Positions 37,684 through 46,584 of a stretch of DNA of 64,000 nucleotides are shown here, in pieces. The position numbers were made by a program, and so were the translations under genes. The first letter of the stretch is position 1; each line of letters opens with the position of its first letter. Origin of the DNA: Moesziomyces globuligerus (Eukaryota > Basidiomycota > Ustilaginomycetes > Ustilaginales > Ustilaginaceae); contig JARVLF010000016.1 of assembly GCA_030849465.1 (NCBI GenBank), positions 186,001 through 250,000 on the forward strand, given 5' to 3'. Under the pieces are notes generated by a model, which did not search any database, was not told where the DNA came from, and was given only the letters and a program-made list of their open reading frames with translations.

Positions 37684-39033
37684 TCAATTGCCCTGCGCCG
37701 GTGGGTTTGGGTTGTCGAGCAGGATGCCGATGGCGCCTTCCACGTTGCCTCCAGCCATGAGGAGCGCCCTTACGTTGGCCTGACCATCGTAGAAGCCCAT
37801 CGACTGCATCTGTTCGAGCTGCGATGCGAACCTCTCCTCCGGCGGCCGGGTATCGCGCGGTGCCTGAGCGCCACCGCCGAACCCTCCCAGGCCCGCAAGC
37901 CCACCCAGACCACCGAATCCTCCAGCCCCGCCAGCCCCGCCTCCGAACATCTGCTGCAGGAAGGATGGGTCGGCAAAAGGGTTTGGCGGTGCCTGTCCTC
38001 CCGATCCGGCGCCGTCCGTGTTGCCCTGACCGTTGAAGTTGCCGCTGAACATGCCCGTGTTGCCTTGGCCGTTGGTGCGTCCGTTGGTGTTGTCGTTACC
38101 CATACCGGTCCAGAAGCCGCCACCGTTGCCGTTGCCGTTACCGTTGTTGGCATTTCCACCATTGTTCGAGCCCGCTCCTCCTCCGCTGTTTTGAGAATCG
38201 CCCGCATTTCCGAAGGCGCCCGGAGGCGGCCACTGACCTCCTCCGTTGTTGCCGCCGCCTCCGCCAGCACCAAAGCCGCCAAGGCCACCAAGTCCACCAG
38301 CGCCTCCCAGTCCAGCGCTCTCCATGAACCGTGACATCTGCGCCATCCTCTGCATGGTCTCAGGGTTGGTGATCATCTCGCGGAACTGCTCCGAGCGCAT
38401 CATCTCTCGCATCTGAGGCCCCATGCCTTGCAGCTGCGGGTTCATGGCGATCATCTGGTCGATGAATTCCGGGCGAGCCATCATGTCACGCATCTGGCGC
38501 TGCACCTCGGGGTTCTGCATCAGTCCCATCATCATGTTGGGATCGCGCGGATTCAGACCCATGCCGCCGAACGCACCGCCGCTCTCGTTGAGCAACCTGG
38601 CCATGTGCGGGCCAGCGTAATCGGCTCGATTGAGTGCTGAAAGCGGATTGTTGGTGAAGTTCTGCCCGGCAGAGAAGTTGGATGGCACGCCTTGCGACTG
38701 CGACGATGAGGCTGACGATCCAGTGGCAGAGGGTGCCGTACCCGGAACCGAGGGGTTGCCAGTCGTTGGCGCGGATCGTGCTGCCGACTTCACCATGTGC
38801 ACGGTGTTTCCGTCCTTGATCTTGTAGACGGAGAGGAGTTCCTCGTCCTTGAGCACTTTACCGGCGTAGATGAGCCTTTGCGCATCTGCGGGCGTGTCGG
38901 TCTTTTGCTTCTCGATCTCTTCCTTGAGCTGTCGCACCGTTTGATCCGCCGAGATAGTGACGCTCAGTTTCAGGTCCGAGGGACCCTTGATGTTGATCTT
39001 GAGCGACGGAGCCGCATCTGAAGAGTCGGCCAT
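37684..39033 (-). CDS. DSK2: Ubiquilin / Dsk2 ubiquitin shuttle protein
   Basis: 449 residues, one exon, ATG at 39031-39033. Domains in order: an N-terminal ubiquitin-like domain (about 9-82, with LIYAGKVLKDEELLSVYKI); a Ser/Gln-rich linker; STI1 repeats rich in Met, Asn and Pro (about 150-240, NPEVQRQMRDMMARPEFIDQ and MREMMRSEQFREMI); a Gly/Asn-rich spacer with many GNGNGN-type units; and a C-terminal UBA domain (about 405-443, LEQMQSMGFYDGQANVRALL). This UBL-STI1-UBA order defines ubiquilin, which carries ubiquitylated clients to the proteasome. The Gly/Asn-rich spacer is long and may promote condensates, as an inference. The call is secure. Confidence 0.97.
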   Translation of the reverse strand: MADSSDAAPSLKINIKGPSDLKLSVTISADQTVRQLKEEIEKQKTDTPADAQRLIYAGKVLKDEELLSVYKIKDGNTVHMVKSAARSAPTTGNPSVPGTAPSATGSSASSSQSQGVPSNFSAGQNFTNNPLSALNRADYAGPHMARLLNESGGAFGGMGLNPRDPNMMMGLMQNPEVQRQMRDMMARPEFIDQMIAMNPQLQGMGPQMREMMRSEQFREMITNPETMQRMAQMSRFMESAGLGGAGGLGGLGGFGAGGGGGNNGGGQWPPPGAFGNAGDSQNSGGGAGSNNGGNANNGNGNGNGGGFWTGMGNDNTNGRTNGQGNTGMFSGNFNGQGNTDGAGSGGQAPPNPFADPSFLQQMFGGGAGGAGGFGGLGGLAGLGGFGGGAQAPRDTRPPEERFASQLEQMQSMGFYDGQANVRALLMAGGNVEGAIGILLDNPNPPAQGN

Positions 39034-39389
39034 GATGATCAGAGGTTGGGCGCGCGTCTTTCAGCTGCGGTGCCGTTTGGATGATGGGATGTATCGACGT
39101 GGTGGTCGCGGAAGGAAAGCCACGGAAGCTGGTGTGCGCTCTGCACTGTGATCCAGCGGCTGAGCGGGGCACGGGCGCGTCCCCGTCCAAGGCGAGCGCA
39201 TCCGAGCCACATGTGGAGTTTCCGCTCAGCTCAATTGCCTGCTGCTTATGCGCTCATAGCTCTCCACTCTCTCGTCCGAGAATCCACACTCGGACCATGC
39301 CAACACAACACAAGCCATGAGAACGCTATGCTCAAACCCTTCGTGTGTAGAAGATGGATTTGGGATGGCGACTATCTATGAGTGGCGGA
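39034..39389. promoter_or_regulatory. DSK2 promoter region
   Basis: 356 bp between the DSK2 start and the stop of the DUF726 gene (both minus strand). No repeat or gene is evident. Confidence 0.45.
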
Positions 39390-42056
39390 TCAGTCGTCCA
39401 GGGCTCCGCATCGGACAAGAATCGCAGAGAGCTTTTCCGCATCGTTCACCTCGAAGTGACTCGAGATGATGTCCGAGACATTGATGTTCTCCAGCCCGGG
39501 CACATCGTCGATCGCACGACTGCCTGCAACGCGAGGCAACTTGCCCGCACGAAGCTCCTCGACCGATACACCTGAGCCCAGCCAGGCTGCGATGCCGCAC
39601 ACCATGTCCTTGGACGAAAAGACATTGACGAAGCGTCGCTGGACGATCGTTCTGACTTTGCGGAGCGTCGATACCGATGGTGTGATGGGAGCTGAGATGA
39701 GGATCACAGAGTCGATCAGGTGGCAAGTCTGCTCGGGCTCTTTGGCAAGCTCCGTCAAGGCGGTCAGGATGGTCGCAGCTCCCAAAGAGGTGCCGATCAA
39801 AACCACGGGCCTGTGGCCCTGCACTTCGTTCCGTAGCGTCTCCGCCAGGATGAGACCGGCCTTGTGCGCCTTGGTCTTGGCGCGGACAAACACTCCGTCG
39901 AGGGTGGCAGACGCGGCGTTGAATACCGTCATTGGCAGGGTGATGGCAGCGATGCCGGCGAGCGCTGTCTTCTTGACCACCTCTTCTGCCGCTTTCGTAC
40001 CGCCAGTGCGGATCAGGTTGTCGAGCATGTAGGAGCGCAATCCTTGGCCCGCCTCCCTCATCATGTCCGCCTCGCATTCGATGGCCAAGGCGTCGCGTCC
40101 GTCTTTTGCATGTTCGAAAGCTTGGCTCCAAGGAACGACCTGCTGATCCGTCTCGAGGATGAGTCCGCTGCAGCAGATCGTCGCATGCAGGCTTGGAATC
40201 GCCACCCCTGCCTTGCGCGCCTCGGTGGCAAGCTCGGCAAAGGAAAAGGAGGACACACCCCGCAAGCGCCGCTCGACGCGGTAGCCAGCCAGCCCGCCTC
40301 CGCCGAGGCCAAACAGAGTACCCAACATGATGATACCGCCTGAGGTGGCCAAGAACGATGCGCCCGTTAGACCGACAAGGGCAGGCGCGATCAGAGGCGC
40401 TGCCAGGCCGCCAGTCAAACCGATCACCAATCCGCCTGCGATGAAGCCTCCGCCCATCGCTGCCCATTTGCCCCAGGACACCTTTTCGCGCTCGCGCTGT
40501 ACAACTGATCCGGAGTGCTGATTCATGTACTCTGAGCGCTGCGATGCTTGCGTGATGGAACCGGTGCGAGCATCAAGCGAAGCGCCGGCGGGAAGCTGCT
40601 CGACGATGCCTTTGCCATGCTTGGACGCAGACGCTCTATCGCCCTCGCTCATGATAAAGTAAATGGTCTGGGCCATGACCTTCTCGGCCATCCACACCTG
40701 CTGGCCCGGAATGCCCATGGCTGTCACCGCGACGAAGATGAGCGAGCGTGCCCGTGCGTCATAATGACACACCTCGTTGGGCTTGACCGGTTGCTTCTGA
40801 CGCTTGGACGCACTCTTGGCGTCAGGCTTGGTCGAGGCTTGCGGATTGACGAGCTCCTTGCTGGCAGATGACAGCTTGTTCCAGCCGGACAAAGTCCCGA
40901 CTTTCAACGAATTGAACGCAGTCTTGGAGGCTCCCCCAAGGAGACGGCCGGCCTCTGTCACTGTAGACGATGCGTCGTCGGCCGAGCGGCCGGAGCTCGG
41001 GTCGACATCATTGCTCGAAGCGGGCTGTGCAGACGCGAGAGAAGAAGTTGTCTCGGCGGATGTTTGTCGTAGAGGACGAGGCGGCAAGGGAGGGCGCTCG
41101 GAGGATTCGTCTGCTTGCGAGCCATCAGCTTCGGAGTTCTTGAGATCGAGCTGCGTATCGCCAAAGAGGAAATCCTGCTCGAAGATGGTCGACGTGCCGT
41201 CCTGCGCTCTGTACTGGCCTAGACCGAGCGCAATGAGAAGAAGTTCGTGTGCCACTTCGATTTCCTGACCTGAGCCAGGGTCGATAGCACCCTGGACACG
41301 TTTAGGCTGAGCCGAGGACAAAGTGTCCTGAGACAGAGAGCGTGTTCTCTGCTCTCTTTTGCGATCTGCGTCGGTGGCATCCGAGCTGCTCGACAGATCG
41401 GCATGGTTGCGGAAGTAGTCGGGAAGCTCTTGAGCATCATGGTCGTACGAGAAGGCATCCAAGCCGCGATCGGAACCGGGAGACGAGGAGGTCGTCGATG
41501 ACTCGAGGTTCAGATTCTGAAGCGACGCAGAAATCTCGACGTCCTCATTCGCATCGGCGGGAAGAGATGCTTTTGTCTGCTCCTTCTGGATGTCGTCAAC
41601 GCCTTTGATTGGGAGGTCCAAGTAGGGGAAACGGCGGGCATGGTCTGAGCCTGATTCGAACTGTGGCTCGTTCTGGCACACAGGATCGCGAGTATCAGAG
41701 TGCTCGAGTCGGCCATGAGCCGCAGAAAGGACGTCTTCCAGGCTGATAGGGGCTGGTGGGAGTGATGACTCCAAGACGCCAAGATGCTGACACGTTGCTG
41801 TCAGGAACTTGTCGCCATAGTCGGACCATTCTTGTGAAGGTGAGTAGAAAGGGCCGCTCGAGGAGGCACTGTTTCCGGGGCCGCTTGGGCTTCGATCCAG
41901 CGCAGCAGCCCTATCTATGTGGCGCTGGACCGCATACTTGAGTGAGATGCAGGTGGCAAGTCTCAGATGCGGTGACCACGCAGGCGAGTAGGATTGCAGC
42001 GAGGAGAGGTCCAAGGAAGAAGCCGCGGGCTGAGCACGATCCTTTTTCGAGAACAT
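39390..42056 (-). CDS. DUF726 (TMCO4/Mil1-like) alpha/beta hydrolase-type membrane protein
   Basis: 888 residues, one exon, ATG at 42054-42056. The first ~420 residues are mostly disordered and acidic/Ser-rich. A conserved block (about 435-480, VCHYDARARSLIFVAVTAMG) comes next. Two or three Gly/Ala-rich membrane helices follow (about 525-600, GGFIAGGLVIGLTGGLAAP and on). The C-terminal hydrolase domain has the nucleophile elbow IGTSLGAAT near residue 750 and ends with a segment like LISAPITPS. DUF726 proteins (human TMCO4, yeast Mil1) share this glycine-rich membrane piece before the GxSxG elbow. The yeast homolog binds a clathrin adaptor; a lipase-like activity is possible but not shown. The family call is fairly secure and function is open. 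Confidence 0.88.
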   Translation of the reverse strand: MFSKKDRAQPAASSLDLSSLQSYSPAWSPHLRLATCISLKYAVQRHIDRAAALDRSPSGPGNSASSSGPFYSPSQEWSDYGDKFLTATCQHLGVLESSLPPAPISLEDVLSAAHGRLEHSDTRDPVCQNEPQFESGSDHARRFPYLDLPIKGVDDIQKEQTKASLPADANEDVEISASLQNLNLESSTTSSSPGSDRGLDAFSYDHDAQELPDYFRNHADLSSSSDATDADRKREQRTRSLSQDTLSSAQPKRVQGAIDPGSGQEIEVAHELLLIALGLGQYRAQDGTSTIFEQDFLFGDTQLDLKNSEADGSQADESSERPPLPPRPLRQTSAETTSSLASAQPASSNDVDPSSGRSADDASSTVTEAGRLLGGASKTAFNSLKVGTLSGWNKLSSASKELVNPQASTKPDAKSASKRQKQPVKPNEVCHYDARARSLIFVAVTAMGIPGQQVWMAEKVMAQTIYFIMSEGDRASASKHGKGIVEQLPAGASLDARTGSITQASQRSEYMNQHSGSVVQREREKVSWGKWAAMGGGFIAGGLVIGLTGGLAAPLIAPALVGLTGASFLATSGGIIMLGTLFGLGGGGLAGYRVERRLRGVSSFSFAELATEARKAGVAIPSLHATICCSGLILETDQQVVPWSQAFEHAKDGRDALAIECEADMMREAGQGLRSYMLDNLIRTGGTKAAEEVVKKTALAGIAAITLPMTVFNAASATLDGVFVRAKTKAHKAGLILAETLRNEVQGHRPVVLIGTSLGAATILTALTELAKEPEQTCHLIDSVILISAPITPSVSTLRKVRTIVQRRFVNVFSSKDMVCGIAAWLGSGVSVEELRAGKLPRVAGSRAIDDVPGLENINVSDIISSHFEVNDAEKLSAILVRCGALDD

Positions 42057-42733
42057 GGTTTACTGCTCCGACTCGAGTCCGGTCGCTCCCATGCGTTGCA
42101 TCCGGAGAAGAGCTGGACGCAAAAGTGAAGGGTTGGTGCTATGCAAAGAAAGATGGTGGTCAGATAAGAACAGGGATTTGGCGAAGCTTGAGAGGACGTG
42201 CGCGCGTATGCAAAAATAGCCCACCTCCACACGCTTCCCCGCTGCGCCTCTAGGGCGTTCAGCCATCAACCTCCCGCTCGCTCTGTGCCAGCTCGGACGA
42301 CTCAAAGTCGTCACTGGTAGCCAACTTATTGGAATCATCCACAGACTTGAAGGCACACCTGAACACGCAAAGCTAAAGGTGGATGGTGTCCATGTTGAAA
42401 TGCTGGAATTGGACTGGAATCATGTTGAATGCGGGAGCGGGATATCATGTTGAATGGGTACAGAATACAGAGGGTTACAAGATGCGAAGACAATGACGAC
42501 GGGAGGGGAGAGCGACGCAAGACCGAGGGACACGCGCCCTCATGGTCAGATTACGAGGGAGGACCGAAACGATAGCAGAGGGAGTGGGGAAGCGGGGGAA
42601 AGGGGCAAGGGTTGGCACTCCCTGCTCGTGCTAAGCCCGGACCAAAGCAGTTGATGCTAGGCCCATGGGCGAGTCGAGGAAGAGGAGGTAAGCCGATGGC
42701 AGCGGCCAGAGCCGGCTGCCTGCCACGATGCAC
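42057..42733. other. Intergenic region: DUF726 promoter and MET6 3' region
   Basis: 677 bp. It holds the DUF726 gene's promoter, and an AT-richer GAATCATGTTGAATG imperfect repeat (42395-42460) nearer the MET6 3' end. No gene is visible. Confidence 0.45.
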
Positions 42734-45183
42734 TTAGGCAAGGGTCTTGCGGCACTCCTCAGCAGCGGCCACCATGTTGGTGAGCTGAGCGGTGCACTCG
42801 TCCCAGGTTCGGGTCTTAAGACCGCAGTCAGGGTTGACCCAGATCGAGTCGGTGGCGAGGACCTCGGCCATGGCCTTGATGCGGCCGATCATCTCGTCCT
42901 TGCTGGGCACACGAGGAGAGTGGATGTCGAACACACCGGGGCCAATGTGCGAGGGGTAGCCGACCTTCTTGAAGGCGCCGAGGAGGTGCTCGCCGGACTT
43001 GGAGTGCTCGATCGAGATCATGTCGGCGTCGAGCTCGATGATCGACTTCATGATGAGCGAGAAGTCCGAGTAGCAGAAGTGCGAGGCGATGTTCATGGCG
43101 TCCGAGCAGCCCGAGGTCGAGAGACGGAACGAGTCGACGGCCCATCGGAGGTAGCCGGCCCAGTCCTTCTGGCGGAGCGGGAGACCCTCACGGATGGCGG
43201 GCTCGTCGACCTGGACGGCGCGGACACCGGCCTTCTCGAGGTCGATGACCTCGTCGCGAAGGGCGAGGGCGATCTGCTTGGACTGGACCTCCTTGCTGAT
43301 GTCGGCACGGGGGAAGGACCAGTTGAGGATGGTGACGGGGCCGGTAAGCATGCCCTTCATGGGCTTCTTGGTGAGGCTCTGGGCGTACGACGACCAGCGG
43401 ACGGTCATGGGAGCGGGACGGCTGACGTCGGAGACGACGACGGGAGGGCGGACGTATCGCGAACCGAACGACTGGACCCAGGCGTTCTGGGTGAAGACGA
43501 AGCCGTCAAGGAGCTCGCCGAAGTACTGGACCATGTCGTTGCGCTCGGGCTCGCCGTGGACGAGCACGTCGAGGTTGAGGGCCTCCTGCTTCTCGACGAC
43601 CATCTTGATCTCGTCCTCGAGGAACTTCTCGTACTCCTCCTTGGTGATCTCGGACTTGTTGAAGCGGGCACGGTACTGACGGATCTCCTTGGTCTGGGGG
43701 AAGGAGCCGATGGTGGTGGTGGGGAAAAGGGGCAGGTTGAGGTGCTCCTTCTGAACCTCCTTGCGGACGCTGAAGGGCGACTTGCGGGCGAGGTCCTCGG
43801 ACTTGATGTTGGCGACACGGTCGCGAACGGCCGAGTCCGAGTTCTTCTCGAAGTCGCGGCGGGCCTTGATGCTCTTCTCGTTGACGGCGAGCGCGTCAGC
43901 GGCGGAGCTGGGGTCGCGGAGGGCGGCGGCGAGGGTGGCGATCTCGGCGCACTTCTCGTTGGCGAACGAGAACCAGTCGAGGACCTCGGCGCTGAGCTTC
44001 TTCTCGTTGGCGATGGTGATGGGGGTGTGGAGGAGGGACGAGGACGAAGCGATCTGGACACGGCTGGCGTCGCCGCCGAGAGCCTTGACGGCCTTCTGAG
44101 CGGTCTGGAGAGCGGCGCTGAGGTCGGTCTTCCAGATGTTACGGCCCGAGACGAGACCGAGCGAGACGACGTGCTCGGTGTTGGCGAACGCCGAGAGGAC
44201 GTCGTCGAGCTGCTCGGGGGCACGGTCGAGGTCGACGTGGAGACCGGCGACGGGGAGGGTCTTGACAATCTCGAGGTTGGACTCGAGCTTGTTGAAGTAG
44301 GTGGCGATCATGATCTTGACCGAGGGGGCGGCCTTGGCGATGGTCTCGTAGGCGGCCTTGAACTCGGCGGCGTACTGCTGGGCACGGTCGAGGACGAGGA
44401 CGGGCTCGTCGATCTGGACCCACTCGGCGCCGGCGTCGGCGAGCTTGGCGAGCATCTCACCGTAGACGGGGGCGAGCTTCTGGAGGAGCGAGACGGGGTC
44501 GAGCTCGGCGTCCTTGGCGTCCTTGCCGGGCTTGCCGAGGGCGAGGAGGGTGACGGGGCCGACGAGGACGGGGCGGGCGTTGTAGCCGGCCTCCTTGGCC
44601 TCGAGGAAGTCGTCGAGGGGCTTGGTGTTGTTGATCTTGAAGTTGGTGGACTCGCTCAGCTCGGGGACGAGGTAGTGGTAGTTGGAGTCGAACCACTTCT
44701 GCATCTCGGTGGCGGGGAGGTCGACGCCGTTCTTCTGGTGGCCACGGGCCATGGCGAAGTAGGTGTCGAGCGCATCGAGACCGGAGGAGGCGTACTGCTC
44801 GGGGATGAGGTTGAAGGTGTTGGAAGCGTCGAGGACGTGGTCGTAGAGGGAGAAGGTACCGGTGGGGACGACGTCGACGCCAGCATCCTTGATGAACTTG
44901 TAGGTCTGGAGGCGCTGCTCCTTGGCGATCTTGAGGAGCTCGTCCTGCGAGGTCTTGCCACCCCAGTAGGCCTCGAGAGCCTTCTTGACCTCACGCTGAG
45001 GGCCAATGCGGGGGTAACCGAGAACGGCGGAAGTACTGCGAAGGAGTGGGAGCAAGTGAGATAAAACGACGAGAAGGGGTCAGTGATGTGGGCAAAGAGG
45101 GCAACGCCTCGAAACGGCGGGACCCGCGCGAAAGCGTCATGGCGAGCAACGAGCTAGGGAGGTGGAACAAATACGTACGCCAT
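42734..45183 (-). CDS. MET6: Cobalamin-independent methionine synthase
   Basis: Two exons. The first is 45179-45183 (ATGGC, five bases), then an intron of 143 nt (45036-45178, GTACGT donor, CGCAG acceptor), then exon 2 42734-45035. The joined start reads Met-Ala-Thr-Ser-Ala-Val-Leu-Gly, restoring the usual MetE N-terminus (VLGYPRIG); without the splice the frame would begin at an ill-fitting TTG. The product is 768 residues, normal for the fungal family. It transfers the methyl group of 5-methyltetrahydropteroyl-triglutamate to homocysteine, the last step of methionine synthesis. N-terminal substrate motifs (GYPRIG, TIGSFPQT) and zinc ligands (NIASHFC and NPDCGLKTR near the C-terminus) are present. 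Codon bias is extreme, so the antisense strand also stays open. Confidence 0.97.
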
Positions 45184-46584
45184 TTTGAATGAACGAAGCG
45201 GGGAGGACAAGCGAGGGAGACGAATGGCGGGAAGGAGTGGACGATGACTTCTTGTGCGTGGGTACGATCAAGAAGAGATGGATGGTTCAGTGCGATCTAA
45301 CGCAACAAAGCAAGGTTATGGATGGAGACGGGAGGAAGGGGGGATGATGATGGGGGGTGGATGGTGTGGGAGAGGAGGGAAGAACGATGGTCGGAAGAAG
45401 TGGGATCAAATAGGAAAACTGGAGCGTGAACGGGCAGGTCGAGAGGGCGGGAGATGGAACGTTGTCGCGCCAGAGTCGAGTGCGCACGAGTACTGTACAG
45501 TAGACGTTGGGGAATGGGCTGAGGCTGAGGCGGAGGCGGGGGCGCGCACGACACTCAGGCTGTGCTTGCTGTCACTTTGTTCTTCTTGAGCTTGACCGAG
45601 CTCGAGACTTGTTGGTCCAAGCGGCGGCGGGCGGCGGGCGGCGGGCGAGTGTGCGCGCTGCGCTCCTGCATGCACGTTTCTCAACCAATGATCGAGCGAG
45701 CAGATTTTTTCCCTCTTCCTTTTCTTCTTGAAAGGCTAGATTGCTCCGACTGCGCCGCGCGTGCTGGTGGGGCGCCCGCACTCTTCCGCACTCGCCCCAG
45801 TGTCGGGAGTCGCCCGGATCAGATCACGGCCCTAATCAAGGGCGAATCAGCTGAGACGCTCGCGGTGTCGTCTGCATCGCTCGGCGCACTCGGCGGCGCA
45901 CCCGCCACTCACTGGCTGGGCAAGGCGTGATCCGCTGAACCCTTCGCTCTCTTGTTTGCCTGCTGCAACTGCCACATCAAATTCGAGTCAGCCTTGACTG
46001 CTTTCAACCCAGCCCGGTTGAGCTTCCACGTCCTTCTCAGACTGAAACGCCCAACGTGCGCACCCTGCAGACCTGAACCCTCTGCTCACCTCGTCCTCAT
46101 CCTTCAGACATGGATGGTCGCCGCGGGCGGCCAGAGCAGTGCTCTCGTCCGCTTCAATCCCGCCCAACCATCAACTGTGCACAAGCAATGGACACCAGAA
46201 GCGGATTGGCTTTCGTTGTGACGGAAGAGGCACTTGATGAACCGAGGGCGCTTGCCATTCATATGTTAGATCTCGGCTTTCATACGCGTTTGTTAGGAAA
46301 GCCTTTCAGACAGCATGTCATACGTCAGTGTGAGACCGTGATACGTGACACCACTCGAAAAATTAAGTCTGTGCGTCAACCTTTTGGACTGTCTTGGCGA
46401 GTGTTGAACGCTTGGGCCGCTTGATGTGCAGGAGGCGTGTCACTTTCGATCCCGCGCTCTGCTGTGCTGTGCTGTGCTGTGATGCAACCCTAACCCACTC
46501 ACTCAACCCCATCTCATCCATCGTCTCCTCGATCGCATCTGTCACCGTCCCTAGCCATCCACTCTTGGACAGCCACCGTCCACG
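45184..46584. promoter_or_regulatory. Divergent region between MET6 and the Rab GAP gene
   Basis: 1.4 kb serving two divergent genes. It contains G-rich stretches near MET6 (45340-45400), GGCGGGCG-type DNA (45625-45650), a GCTGT pentamer repeat (46459-46481) and a CCCTAACCC telomere-like motif (46487-46497). I see no gene. Confidence 0.5.
46459..46481. repeat. GCTGT pentanucleotide repeat
   Basis: Four tandem GCTGT units about 105 bp upstream of the Rab GAP ATG. A simple repeat directly followed by the CCCTAACCC motif. Confidence 0.8.

Noticed and set aside
42728..45064. 778-codon open frame antisense to MET6
   Set aside because: It mirrors a highly biased gene: avoidance of TTA, CTA and TCA codons in MET6 removes antisense stops. 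The product is a Gly/Leu/Glu/Val repeat-like string with no domain.
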